Source of the DNA: Urophycis tenuis
Lineage: Eukaryota > Chordata > Actinopteri > Gadiformes > Phycidae
NCBI GenBank assembly: GCA_036785325.1
Contig: JAXIVH010000247.1
Coordinates: forward strand, 30,001 to 94,000
Direction: 5' to 3'
Length of the DNA: 64,000 nucleotides
The notes under the pieces were generated by a model that searched no databases, was not told the origin of the DNA, and worked only from the letters and a program-made list of their open reading frames with translations. This document shows, piece after piece, positions 54,699 to 64,000 of the stretch (positions are counted from its first letter, which is position 1; each line of letters begins with the position of its first letter). A program made the position numbers and the translations under genes.

Positions 54699-55447
54699 CT
54701 GCAAAACATGGTGGTCGTCAGATGTCGTAATTCTTTTTATGTGGTCATTGCAACACCAGTGTGGTAACACATTAAAAATAGTGAGCTGCTAGAACTGTTC
54801 ACGTTAAAAACACAAGGCCTCATACTGAGGATGTGCCGGAATTATGAATAATAACGAGAATAATAATAATATTAATAATAAAAAAACAATAGGGACCTCG
54901 TCCTGTTTCACAGGCTCGGCCCCTAATAACCCTTTGTTTATTTTAGAATAGTTAATGTATATGTTTAGCTCATCGTCTTGTTTGAGCTGTATGTCTAGTC
55001 CGTGTCTGTACATTGAGAGCATGGAAACACCAGAGTCAAATTCCTTGTATGTTTGTGAACATACTGGGCGAATAAAGCTGATTCTGATTCTGAATAACAC
55101 ACATGCACGCACACGCGTGTGCACGGTCGCAGCTTCGCTCCAGTAAGAACGTACCATAATTCACCAGGGTGTGAAGAGAGAAACATCGGTCATTGAGGCC
55201 GAGACACTCGATGATCTCCGAGGAGCAGGCGGTTGGGTTGGCAGCCGTGCATGAGTAGCATCTTAATCCCCCGACTACACAGAAACACATTGTCACTACA
55301 GCCCCATGGAGCCCCCTCCGCAGAATGGATAGAACTGTTACATCAAAGTTGTTCATTCAATTTGTTTTGCCACGGACGGATAAAAATTGTATTCTTACCG
55401 GTTGATATTGTCAATGCCAAAAATGCCCAAATGCCAATGAAGCGCAT
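54538..55447 (-). CDS. Ly6/uPAR-domain GPI-anchored protein, three exons, complete
   Basis: Exons 55399-55447, 55155-55274 and 54538-54698 join in phase 1 to give 109 residues. Residues 1-16 (MRFIGIWAFLALTIST) form a signal peptide. The mature part has exactly ten cysteines in LU-domain order: LRCYSC, PTAC, IIEC, DRC, MGC, SLC, ACC, LCN, ending with the hallmark CCEGDLCN. The hydrophobic tail LIGPSLVIVVLSSAALYFM is a GPI-attachment signal. So it is a secretory, cell-surface three-finger protein of the Ly6/CD59 group. The specific orthologue is not recognised; expanded fish Ly6 families are hard to name. The intron 54699-55154 contains a retrotransposon 3' tail. Confidence 0.92.
54920..55100 (+). 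mobile_element. Retrotransposon 3' tail inside the Ly6-like gene intron
   Basis: CTTGTATGTTTGTGAACATA then GGGCGAATAAAGCTGATTCT, a common teleost LINE 3' end with ATTCTG repeats. Confidence 0.65.
55155..55274 (-). CDS. Ly6-like gene exon 2 (first half of LU domain)
   Basis: Acceptor TCTGTGTAG, donor TTATG|GTACGT, 120 bp, phases 1 in and 1 out. It encodes VGGLRCYSCTAANPTACSSE then IIECLGLNDRCFSLHTLVNY, the N-terminal LU motif. Confidence 0.93.
55399..55447 (-). CDS. Ly6-like gene exon 1 (signal peptide)
   Basis: ATG at 55447, donor CAACCG|GTAAGA, phase 1. It encodes the hydrophobic signal peptide MRFIGIWAFLALTIST. First-intron position right after the signal peptide is typical of Ly6 genes. 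Confidence 0.9.
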
Positions 55448-56150
55448 CGTGTAAGCAAATGATAGATGTTGTCAAGTGAGCTTGGGAAGGTCTAAATGAA
55501 AATGATGTGGTAAACACCACCCTGTAAGTCTTACAAAGATCGAAACTTGCAAAACCGCCCAGATGCTTAATTCTGATTGGCTCCAAGCAGATGGAACTCT
55601 CTTTGTAACTTGGCACTCCGCCAGAGATGTTGTATACTAGAAATGGTTGTCCTGGTAATTGGAATGCTTGAAACTTGTTCTGGTGACTTGCTTACTGTAT
55701 TAACAGCAATGAAATGTTTTACTTTCTTCTGACAAAAGTATTCTTTGTAGGTCGTTTTGGATAAAAGCGTCTGCTAAATGCCCCGAATATAAGGCCCAAC
55801 CTCAATTCTCTATCTTACCCCTTCCCCTTTCCCTTGGCCCTTCCCCTTCCCCTACGTCTTGGCCCTTGAAACAGAGGGGTAAGGGCTACATGCCCCTATG
55901 AATTGAGACAACACTCGTTACGGTTACGTCATCATACATTGACGACAAAATATTGACAATCTGTTATACACACTGCATGGTGTTTTGTATCTTTTTCAGT
56001 TAATACGGTTTTGAATTTCATTGATGTTCAGAAACGTAAATGTAAACTACTCACATATCACTCATCAATGACCGCAGTACCAAAAAAAAACACAAAAGTC
56101 ACGAAATAAATAACACTATTAATTAAATAAATATTAATGAAATAAATAAC
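55448..56150. other. Upstream region of the Ly6-like gene
   Basis: Presumed promoter region. It includes a dispersed teleost repeat in reverse (55748-55783) and a CCTTCCCC-rich stretch (55815-55885) of the type seen in some fish DNA transposon ends. Confidence 0.5.
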
Positions 56151-56410
56151 ACTATTTATTAAATAAATAATAACAAAATAACCCTCTCTGGGTTCTTCAC
56201 AGAAAAAATAAAGTCAGGAAATATATAACCAAATATATAACCATATATAACCATATATATAACTATATATATATAACCAAATAATAACCAAATAACCCTC
56301 TCTGGGATCTTGACAGAAAAAATAAAGTCGGGAAATATATAATAACACTTTATGAAATAAATAATAACCAAATAACCCTCTCTGGGTTCTTCACAGAAAA
56401 AAAAAGTCAA
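56100..56410. repeat. AT-rich tandem repeat, about 3 copies
   Basis: AAATAACCCTCTCTGGGTTC then TTCACAGAAAAAATAAAGTC repeated from 56170, 56285 and 56370, with TATATAACC runs between. Confidence 0.85.
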
Positions 56411-56782
56411 TTGAACATTAACTTTATGTTGTCCCGTGCACAATCTTAACAGGAACAAATGACTCATATGAGCAGTCTCTCAAAGTTCTTGTGTTCCTTC
56501 CTTATATTCCTTTTGTAGGTTCCAGTAGGCTTGTAGACACCGCTGTTTGCAGCTCTCTCTTCAACTTCCTGTGAAAACCACAAAGCAAGCAGGCTGAGAA
56601 ACTGAACTAAGTGATACAGCACCTACACAGCACAATAAAAAAAACATTTCACTACCAGTAGGGTGGTGGAGATGGATTTTATCCCAGTAGATCTATTATG
56701 ATTAAATTTATTATGATTAAATTTAATCATAATAATCAAATGACTCATTCAATTCAGAAAAGTGAGCTTACCTGTATGTTCA

Positions 56783-58561
56783 TCAGTGTGAACTGTGGGC
56801 CTGCATCTGGCTGGTGATAAGTTGAATGTCAGGTTCCATTCTAGTCACAGCCAGTCTCAAACACTGATGCAGATGTTCATCTGTCAATCTTGATCTCATC
56901 AGAGTTTTCAGGTGATTCATGCGTGAAAAGGTTTGCTCGCAGATATACGTGCTTCCAAAAAGTGTAAACATCTTCATTGCGTGTTTTCTTATGTTAGGGT
57001 ACGTCTCGTTTGGGAGGGAGGCATAGAAGTCAATGAGACTGTTGGGCTTGAATGCGTCTTTCAGAACATCACAATTCTGTAACTCAGCCAACTCAAACTG
57101 ATAAGAAGGCTGGGCTTCATCAAGGTCGGCAAGAAAGGGATTCTGGAAAAGACGGATTTCTTTTGCATTAACTTAACGTGTAGTTGCCGGAATCGCACAC
57201 CGAACTCCGTCTTCAGCATTTCCAGTGCTTCCACACACTTTTCAGCTGGGAACGGGACCGCTGGATTCTGGATGAAGTTGTGCTTTTTCACTTGTTCCAA
57301 AAGCAGCACAAGTTTCACCTCAAATGCTTTTACGTGAGAATACATGTCGCAAATTAGTTTCCCCTGGCCTTGTAGCTGCAAGTTAAGGCTGGTCAGCAGT
57401 TCTGTCCCGTCTGTTAAAAATGCGAGGTGCCATTTCCATTCTGGGTCGTTCAGCTCTGGGACCCTTTTGTCTTTTGAATGGAGAAATGCGCTAATTTCTG
57501 ATAGCAGCTCGTAAAAACGCCTCAAAACTCTGCCCCGGCTCAACCATCGGACCTCTGTGTAGTACAGCACATCGCCGTGCGGGGACTCCAATTCAAACAG
57601 GAATTGTTGGAATTGCCTGTGTCCCTTTGCTCTGATGAAGTTTATGCATGAAACCACAACCTTCATGACAGAATCCCACTTCAACACTTTGCAGCACAGA
57701 GCTTGCTGGTGAATTAGGCAGTGGATTTGTAGCGAGGCGGTGAGACCCCGTTCTTCCATCTCCCGGTTCATGCGTCCTATTAGACCCCGAGACGTGCCCA
57801 CCATACTAGGAGCCCCGTCAGTCGTGATGCTGGCAAGCTTTGACCAGTCTAGGTCCAACTCTTCCATGGTTTGGCATACTTTGCCGAAAATATCCTCCCC
57901 CGTTGTAGTCCCTTTGAGACTTTGGAGGGCTGCCAGCTCCTCGCACATCTCAAAGTTTGCGCTAACTCCACGAATAAAAATGAGCAGCTGCGCTGTGTCT
58001 TGCACATCCGTGCTCTCATCCAGTGCTAATGAAAAAAAGTCAAATTCTTTCGTCTTCTGCTGCAGCTGGGCATATACATTACCCCCGATTTCTTCAATGC
58101 GTCTGGTGATTGTACTCGCCGACAGACTCACGGCATTAAAGACATCTTTCTTCTCGGGACACACCTCTTCCGCGACAGCATTCAAACATTTCTTGACAAA
58201 CTCTCCATCAGTGAAAGGTTTACTGCTGCTTGCTATCAGTTGAGCAACCCGAAAGCTGGCCCGAACGGATGACTGGTTCAGCTGAGCTTGGCGTACAAAT
58301 GTATTCTGCCGAGCTAACAGTCCACTTTTTAGCTTTGAGAGTTTGTCTGCTCGCATATGGCCTTGCAAGTTAGCATACTTGTCTTTGTGACGGGATTCAT
58401 AGTGTCGGCGCAGATTGTATTCTTTGAATACCACCCGCCTCTTGACAGATGAGACAAACAGCCTTTTCTTTGCATTGAACAAAAAAATAATCGTTTGACC
58501 ACTGCGGGTTAAATACCCCGCATTCTGAATCAATTTTTCTCTTACCTAAACTTTTCGCCAT
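56783..58561 (-). pseudogene. hAT transposase gene (GTF2IRD2-like), frameshifted
   Basis: The ATG at 58561 opens MAKSLGKRKIDSECGVFNPQ and a zinc-finger-like CLICQEA. After a frame change near 58434 the main frame (to 57061) carries YNLRRHYESRHKDKYANLQG, LALDESTDVQDTAQLLIFIR, LASITTDGAPSMVGTSRGLI and IHCLIHQQALCCKVLKWDSV. A second frame change at 57168-57177 leads to the C-terminal hAT dimerisation segment FGSTYICEQTFSRMNHLKTL. About 590 codons in all, the usual size. Similar proteins in vertebrates are the hAT-derived part of GTF2IRD2. As sequenced it cannot make a full-length protein. Confidence 0.85.
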
Positions 58562-58639
58562 TATTCCGTTCTATTTAACAGGGGCTAGTCTAGGATTCAT
58601 GTGGCCAGACTGAAAAAGTAAACATGTCTCTGTATTGTT

Positions 58640-58706
58640 CAGGGGGCCGGGCCAAATGTGGAGGCGGGCCGTATCCGGCCCGAGGGCCTTAGTAAGGGGA
58701 CCACTG
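58640..58706 (-). mobile_element. hAT terminal repeat upstream of the transposase
   Basis: Read on the minus strand it starts CAGTGGTCCCCTTACTAAGG then CCCTCGGGCCGG, a typical hAT/Charlie-type end. It marks the 5' end of the element at 58706. The matching 3' end was not identified. Directly beyond is a 2-copy repeat of GTGTAGCTGGACAAACATTG. Confidence 0.75.
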
Positions 58707-59390
58707 GTGTAGCTGGACAAACATTGTGCTGTCTGATCTGTGTAGCTGGACAAACATTGTGCTTTCTGGGGGACTATAATACCTGGCGGAAGACTGGTGC
58801 TTTGTTTTCAATCAATGATCGCCTTTGTGAAATCTTACTAGGTAATCTTTAGTGACCGTTTTAGTGAATGAACAGCAAGATTGCTACAAGATAAATTAAA
58901 CTTAATTTACCCCAACTCAGCCAAGTCCCGTGGCAATCCATGTCTAAACTACTCCATGGCCAAAGACCAAGAGGACGCTGGCTTGAATGTTGCCGCTTCT
59001 TAGCCCTCCAAAGCCCTCCAACTTGCCAAATCTCCTAGCCCTGATCTGCCCCCCTACATTGTGGGTCCACAAGTTTGTTTGCAAATCGTTGTAGGCTACT
59101 GCGAGTCTGTTCTACGATTAGTAGGCGCTGTACCAACCTCGCGCATCTAACATCTCGTCAGCCTGTGGAACTCGCATCTACTCTCTACTCATCACAAGAC
59201 GATCTGCGGACTTGGCTCCTTCCATCGAGTGTCCGGGACACGGACACCCCTGCCTGACGCTGATCTGCAGTGCTGGAACTTACCTGGTTTCCCCGGACTG
59301 CATCTTCCGTAGTAAGCTAGTTTTGCTGTGGTTTCCCGCTGGGTAGATAGCAGCCACGCTAGCCTGCTAACGCTGTTACAGGTGTTCCCT
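58707..59390. other. Region between hAT end and L2-type LINE
   Basis: Probably contains the 5' UTR of the LINE that follows. Nothing else recognised. Confidence 0.4.
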
Positions 59391-61600
59391 ACTGGCTGTG
59401 CGATGTCTCTTTACAAATACTCTGTTGCTGAACTTTTAAAACTCAACACTCTCTCGCTTCCAAACTGCCTTGAGGTCATCAGATCTCTCTGCCTTCTCCG
59501 TCGCCCACATTACGTCCATAGGGCCGTTCGACACAAGTTTGTTTACATGGACACTACTCTAGCTGTGCCCGCAGTTTGGTGCCATGCCTTACTGCGACAA
59601 CGTCATCAAAACAAACCACGCCCACGGACCGTCAATCTGGGTTCCCTACTCAGTATTAATTGTATCGTGATCCCTGTTCCAGCCTCCACTAACAGGGATG
59701 CCACATTCATGCTACTGAACACTCGCTCACTCAATAACAAAGCCCTTCTCATTTATGACATTATTCTGGATAAAAAGCTTGATTTCCTATGTCTGACAGA
59801 GACATGGCAGAGCCAGCAGGACTTTGTAACCCTCAACCAAGCTACTCCCCCTGACTATGTGTACATTCAAAAACCCCGTCATCTGGGCCGTGGTGGTGGA
59901 CTAGCTGTTATTCACAGATCCAATATTCAGGTCAAAGTATTTCCAGTTAGCTCCACTTCCTTCGAGTGTCTCCATTTTGCACTGGCAGGCACTGCACAGC
60001 TCCAGGCTCTCCTCATTTACCGGCCCCCTAAAGCCTCCACCCACTTCCTGTCTGAGCTTTCTGGGCTGCTTGCCACGATCTGCCCTATGTACCCATCCAC
60101 CATTCTATTGGGTGACTTTAACATCCACATGGATTCAGCCAGCTGCTCCTTTGCCTCTGATTTTATGACACTTTTGGACTGTTTTAGTATTACACAGCAT
60201 GGGATTGGCCCAACTCATGCCAAAGGCCACACCCTCAACCTCGTGTGCTCCACTGGAACCACCCCCGGCCACCTCCAGTGTGAAGACCTGGCAATATCTG
60301 ACCATCTTGCCATCTCTTTCTCTGTTGCTATGCCCCTACCCCGTCTCCCCAGCAAACGTACCATCACATTCCGGAAAATACAACAGGTGCACACATCCGT
60401 GCTGTCTACCACCCTAGCGTCCCCCCTGGCCACACCCGCTCCTAACACCTCTGTGGACGGACTGGTGGAACACGACAACTCTGCTCTCTCTCTGTCTGGA
60501 CTCTGTTGCCCCTCCCATCACCCGGCAGGTCTCCTTCTCTCGCCCCGCTCCCTGGTTCACTCCTGAGCTTCGCCTATGACGGCAGCTGGCCGCTGGCTTG
60601 AGAGGCACTTTAGGACATCTGGCCTCACTGTACACCAGGAGGCTTACAAAGAACATGTCAGAGAATACAAGGAGGCCCTCTCTAAGGCAAAGACACTCTA
60701 CTACTCCAAGCTTATCAATAACCAACAAAAACACCCCAAAAAACACAACCATTAACTGTCTCCTGCGCCCTCCCGACGCTCCCCAACCCTCTGACGCAGT
60801 GGACCTGTGCTCCAGGTTCCTGGACTTTTTCCAACAACAAAGTGGAAACCATTCACAACCACCTCCTCCAACACTCTACATCACTCTCTCACACTGCCCA
60901 TCATCTTGGTGCCGACACCCTGCAGTGCTGTCTCTCCTCCTTTGTCACACTGGACGCTGACCAGGTGCATGACTTAGCGTCCAAAGCTAAGTCCTCTTCC
61001 TGCAAACTGGACCCCATGCCTACCTCCCTGGTGAAAACCTGCCTACCTGTTATCTGCCCCTTCATTGCTGACATCATCAATTGCTCACTGGATTCCGGTG
61101 TGGTGCCCATAGGCTTAAAAACTGCAGCAGTCATTCCCACCTTAAAAAAGCCTGGTCTGGACCCCGATGGCCCCAACAACTATCGCCCGATTTCCAACCT
61201 TCCTTTCCTAAGTAAAATCCTGGAAAGAGCAGTGGCTTCCCAGCTCCAACACCACATGGCCCACCATGAGCTCTTTGAACTCCTTCAGTCTGGCTTCAGA
61301 ATCCACCATAGTACCGAGACTACCCTCATCAAAATCACTAACAACCTCCTCACTGCCGCCGACAATGGCCTCATCTCCATTCTCATCCTCCTCGATCTCT
61401 CAGCAGCCTTTGACACAGTATCCCATTCCATCCTCCTCATCCGTCTTGCTGAACTCATTGGACTCAGTGGCTCAGCCCTCTCTTGGTTTCAGTCCTACCT
61501 CACCAACCGCCAACAATATGTCACTCTTAATGATGCCACCTCCACCCTGGCACCACGGTGTTCCCCAGGGATCTGTGCTCGGCCCTCTACTCTGCATTTG
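59390..61600 (+). mobile_element. L2-type LINE, truncated and frameshifted
   Basis: The endonuclease part (frame 59403-60566) reads FMLLNTRSLNNKALLIYDII, FLCLTETWQSQQDF, RGGGLAVIHRS, TILLGDFNIHM and DLAISDHLAISF. The RT part (60842-61600) reads MPTSLVKTCLPVICPFIADI, NYRPISNLPFLSKILERAVA, GFRIHHSTETTLI, LDLSAAFDTVSHSILL and LSWFQSYLTNRQQYV. There are at least two frame changes between, and one at about 61548 before the PQGSVLGPLL motif. The RT is cut at about 61600, before the catalytic ADD box, by the opposite-strand LINE. Confidence 0.85.
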
Positions 61601-64000
61601 ACCCATCCTCTTGTACATAGGAGCAGTGGGCTGCTGTGTACAATGAAATTTGAAAGGTGCTCCCGCAGAGCTAGTGCACACAGAAAAACCAAAGAAACAA
61701 AAACAAGACCAGAAAAATAGACATTTTAAAAAGATGTACAATAATAGGTGCAAATATGGCTAAGGAGGTAGTGCAATAAAATATAATATAAATATGTATG
61801 AGATGAAATTAGTTATATTTGAAAAAAAAGGTTGTAAACATTCAAAACACTTAAGACCAGTGCTGTCCAAGGTGCTGAAAGGGAGGTAGGGGGAGGTAGA
61901 TAGGTTGGGTGGTTATTGTCCAGGGGGGCGGCAGTGCGTGTATCCGTGGGTGTTTGCGGTTTGTATGGCCCAGGGGAAAAAGCTCTTAGTCAGTCTGCTA
62001 GTGTGGGACTTTGTGGATCTGTAGCGTCTCCCAGAAGGCAACAGATCAAACAAAGGGTAGGCAGGGTGTGAGGGGTCTCCGGTGATGGCCCTGATCTTCC
62101 TAAGACAGCAGGATGTAGCGATGTGTTCTAGGCTGGGCAGAGGGCAGCCGATGATCTTTTGGGCTGTGCTTATGACCCTCTGCACTGCTGTCCTGTCCTT
62201 GGTTGTTGAGCCTGCATACCAGACATCCAGACAGTACGACAGTATGCTCTCCACCGAGGAGTGGTAGAAGGCCAGCAGCAGCTTCGTGTCCAGATTGTTT
62301 TTCTTGAGGACACGCAGGAAGTGAAGCGGCTGCTGAGCCTTCTTCACCAGGACCCTGATGTTGTAAGTCCAGGAGTGATCTGCAGAGATGTGTAAGCCCA
62401 GAAACCTGAAGGTGTTGACAGTCCCTACCTGCTCTCCGTTGATGAGGAGGGGGGAGTGGTCTTGTCTGGTCTTCCTGAAGTCCATGATTAGTTCTTTTGT
62501 TTTCAGGACATTCAGGGTCAGGTTATTTTCCGAGCACCAGGATGTCAGTTTCTGCACCTCAGCCCTGTACGCTGTCTCTTCACCATTGCTGATGAGCCCA
62601 ACCACTGTCGTGTCATCCGCATATTTTATGATGCGGTTGGTTGGGTGGGCTGGGGAGCAGTCATACGTGTAGCGGGCGTACAGCAGGGGGCTCAAAACGC
62701 AGCCTTGAGGGGAACCAGTGCTGAGTGTGATTGTGGAGGAGTGGTGGGGGCGAAATCTCACAGACTGTGGGCGGCTCGTAAGAAAGCTTTTAATCCAGTT
62801 GCAGGTGGAGAGGGGGATCTGTAATTCCAGTAATTTGGTGAAGAGAATGTCCGGTAGGATGGTGTTGAACGCTGAGCTGTAGTCCATGAAGAGCATCCTC
62901 ACGTAGCTCTTCTTGTTCTCCAGGTGGCTCAGTGCTGTATGGAGTGTGAGGGCGATGGCATCCTCCATAGACCGGTTTGCCCTGTATGCAAACTGGTCAG
63001 GGTCGAGGGAGGGAGACAGTCTCTGATGTGCTGGGAGACTGATCGCTCCAGGCACTTCGTCATTACAGACGTCAGGGCGATGGGTCTGTAATCGTTTAGG
63101 CTGTCTATGGCGGATTTCTTGGGGATGGGGACGATGGTGGAGGCCTTCAGACATGTGGGGACGGTGGCATGTGTCATGGAGAGGTTGAAGAGTCTGGTGA
63201 GGATCCCTGCCAGTTGGTCGGCACATGCTTTAATCACCGCCCCGGGGATGCCGTCAGGACCAGCAGCTTTCCTGGGGTTCACTGCTCTCAGGTTTTTACC
63301 TCACCTCATGCTCCTGGAGAGAGAGAGGTGGAGAACTGGAACCAGGGGGAGGCAATGACTGCAGGTGAGTGGTGGTGGTCTCAAAGCGGGCAAAGAAGCT
63401 GTTTAGCTCCTCTACCTCCTCTACCTGAAGAAGCTGTTTAGCTCCTCTACCACCTAGCTGCTGCTGCTGCTGGAGGATGTGGAAGGGGGGTGGCCTTTGT
63501 AGTTGGTTATAGCCTGGGTGCCCTTCCACATCTGACGCGGATTGTTGTCCGTCAGGTGTCCCTCTATTTTTTCCTTGTAGGAGTCCTTAGCCAGCTTGAT
63601 GCCCCTCCTTAGGTCAGCTCTGGCAGTGCTGTAAAGGTCTCTGTCGCCGGTCCTGAAGGCCGAGTTTCGAGCTCTGATCAGGGTCTGGACTTCTTTTGTC
63701 ATCCAGGGCTTTCTGTTTGGGAAGACCCGGATGCGTCTGTCCTCCGTGACGCGTTCCACACAGCACCTGATATAGAGGAGGACAGACTCGGTGTGTGTGT
63801 CCAGATCCTGATCTTCGAAAATGCTCCACCCTGTGCAGGCAAAGCAGTCCTGCAGCTGAGCGAGAGCATTTTCAGGCCAGGCTTTGATGGTCTGTGTGGC
63901 TGGTTTAGTTTGCCTTCTGAGGGGGGTGTAGGCTGGGATGAGGAACAGAGAAAGGTGGTCAGATTGTCCGAGGTGGGGGAGAGGGGTCGCCCTGTATGCA
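61600..64000 (-). mobile_element. Second LINE, minus strand, 5' end beyond window
   Basis: 3' UTR at about 61600-61912, ORF 61913-63226 and frame-shifted upstream part to at least 63840. RT motifs: NPRKAAGPDGIPGAVIKACA, STIVPIPKK, NDYRPIALTSVM, FMDYSSAFNTILP, GSPQGCVLSPLLYARYTYDC and catalytic YADDTTVVGLI. C-terminus LPSGRRYRSTKSHTSRLTKS. One frameshift lies at about 63005-63015, in a run of CCCTC repeats, and another near 63300-63450. Group resembles L2/CR1-like fish LINEs; exact family not assigned. Confidence 0.85.

Noticed and set aside
54486..54792. ORFs over the last Ly6 exon in other frames
   Set aside because: Only the frame that continues from exon 2 gives the conserved CCEGDLCN and GPI tail.
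57740..58243. 167-residue plus ORF
   Set aside because: Antisense shadow of the hAT transposase.

Overview
The window is vertebrate, almost certainly teleost fish, nuclear DNA. The evidence is spliced genes with GT-AG and GC-AG introns, the conserved nsd3-letm2 gene pair, and a load of fish-type non-LTR retrotransposons, hAT and Harbinger elements, TTAA-flanked miniature elements and many minisatellites. No species can be named from sequence alone.

Region 1 (1 to about 24.9 kb, minus strand) holds the 5' two thirds of nsd3, the H3K36 methyltransferase also called WHSC1L1. Sixteen coding exons could be placed with matching splice phases, from the ATG at 22033 to the first 25 bases of the exon that opens the second PWWP domain. 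They encode about 1162 residues: the BRD-ET binding motif, PWWP1, the PHD cluster and the start of PWWP2. The AWS/SET catalytic part lies beyond the left edge. Nearly every large intron carries its own tandem array (units of 11, 20, 31, 37, 39/40 and 45 bp).

Region 2 (about 24.87 to 25.4 kb) is a divergent promoter between nsd3 and letm2, with a duplicated 45-bp module carrying inverted CCAAT boxes and a perfect CRE.

Region 3 (25.0 to 37.2 kb, plus strand) is a complete letm2 gene: one inferred non-coding exon and ten coding exons, 489 residues, a mitochondrial inner-membrane LETM protein. Intron 3 holds a TTAA-flanked foldback MITE, a 1.9-kb 27-bp minisatellite beginning at its right end, and a second TTAA MITE. 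NSD3-LETM2 adjacency and divergent orientation match the human 8p11 arrangement.

Region 4 (37.2 to 54 kb) is transposon territory. It contains a very large inverted repeat built of 177-bp subunits (about 39.27 to 46.1 kb), whose left arm is interrupted by a nearly intact RTE-type LINE. Beyond it come half of a Harbinger transposase, a homogeneous 25-bp satellite, and a BEL/Pao remnant interrupted by both a LINE tail and a 2.4-kb DNA element with an 8-bp target duplication.

Region 5 (54.5 to 55.45 kb, minus strand) is a complete three-exon gene for a small GPI-anchored Ly6/uPAR-domain protein of 109 residues, not obvious from any single ORF.

Region 6 (55.7 to 64 kb) holds a frameshifted hAT transposase gene (GTF2IRD2-like, minus), a broken L2-type LINE (plus) and a second LINE (minus) inserted into it and running off the right edge.

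I found no CRISPR array, no convincing tRNA or rRNA, and no bacterial-style system. The long open frames in the first 30 kb and at 47 kb are minisatellite artefacts.
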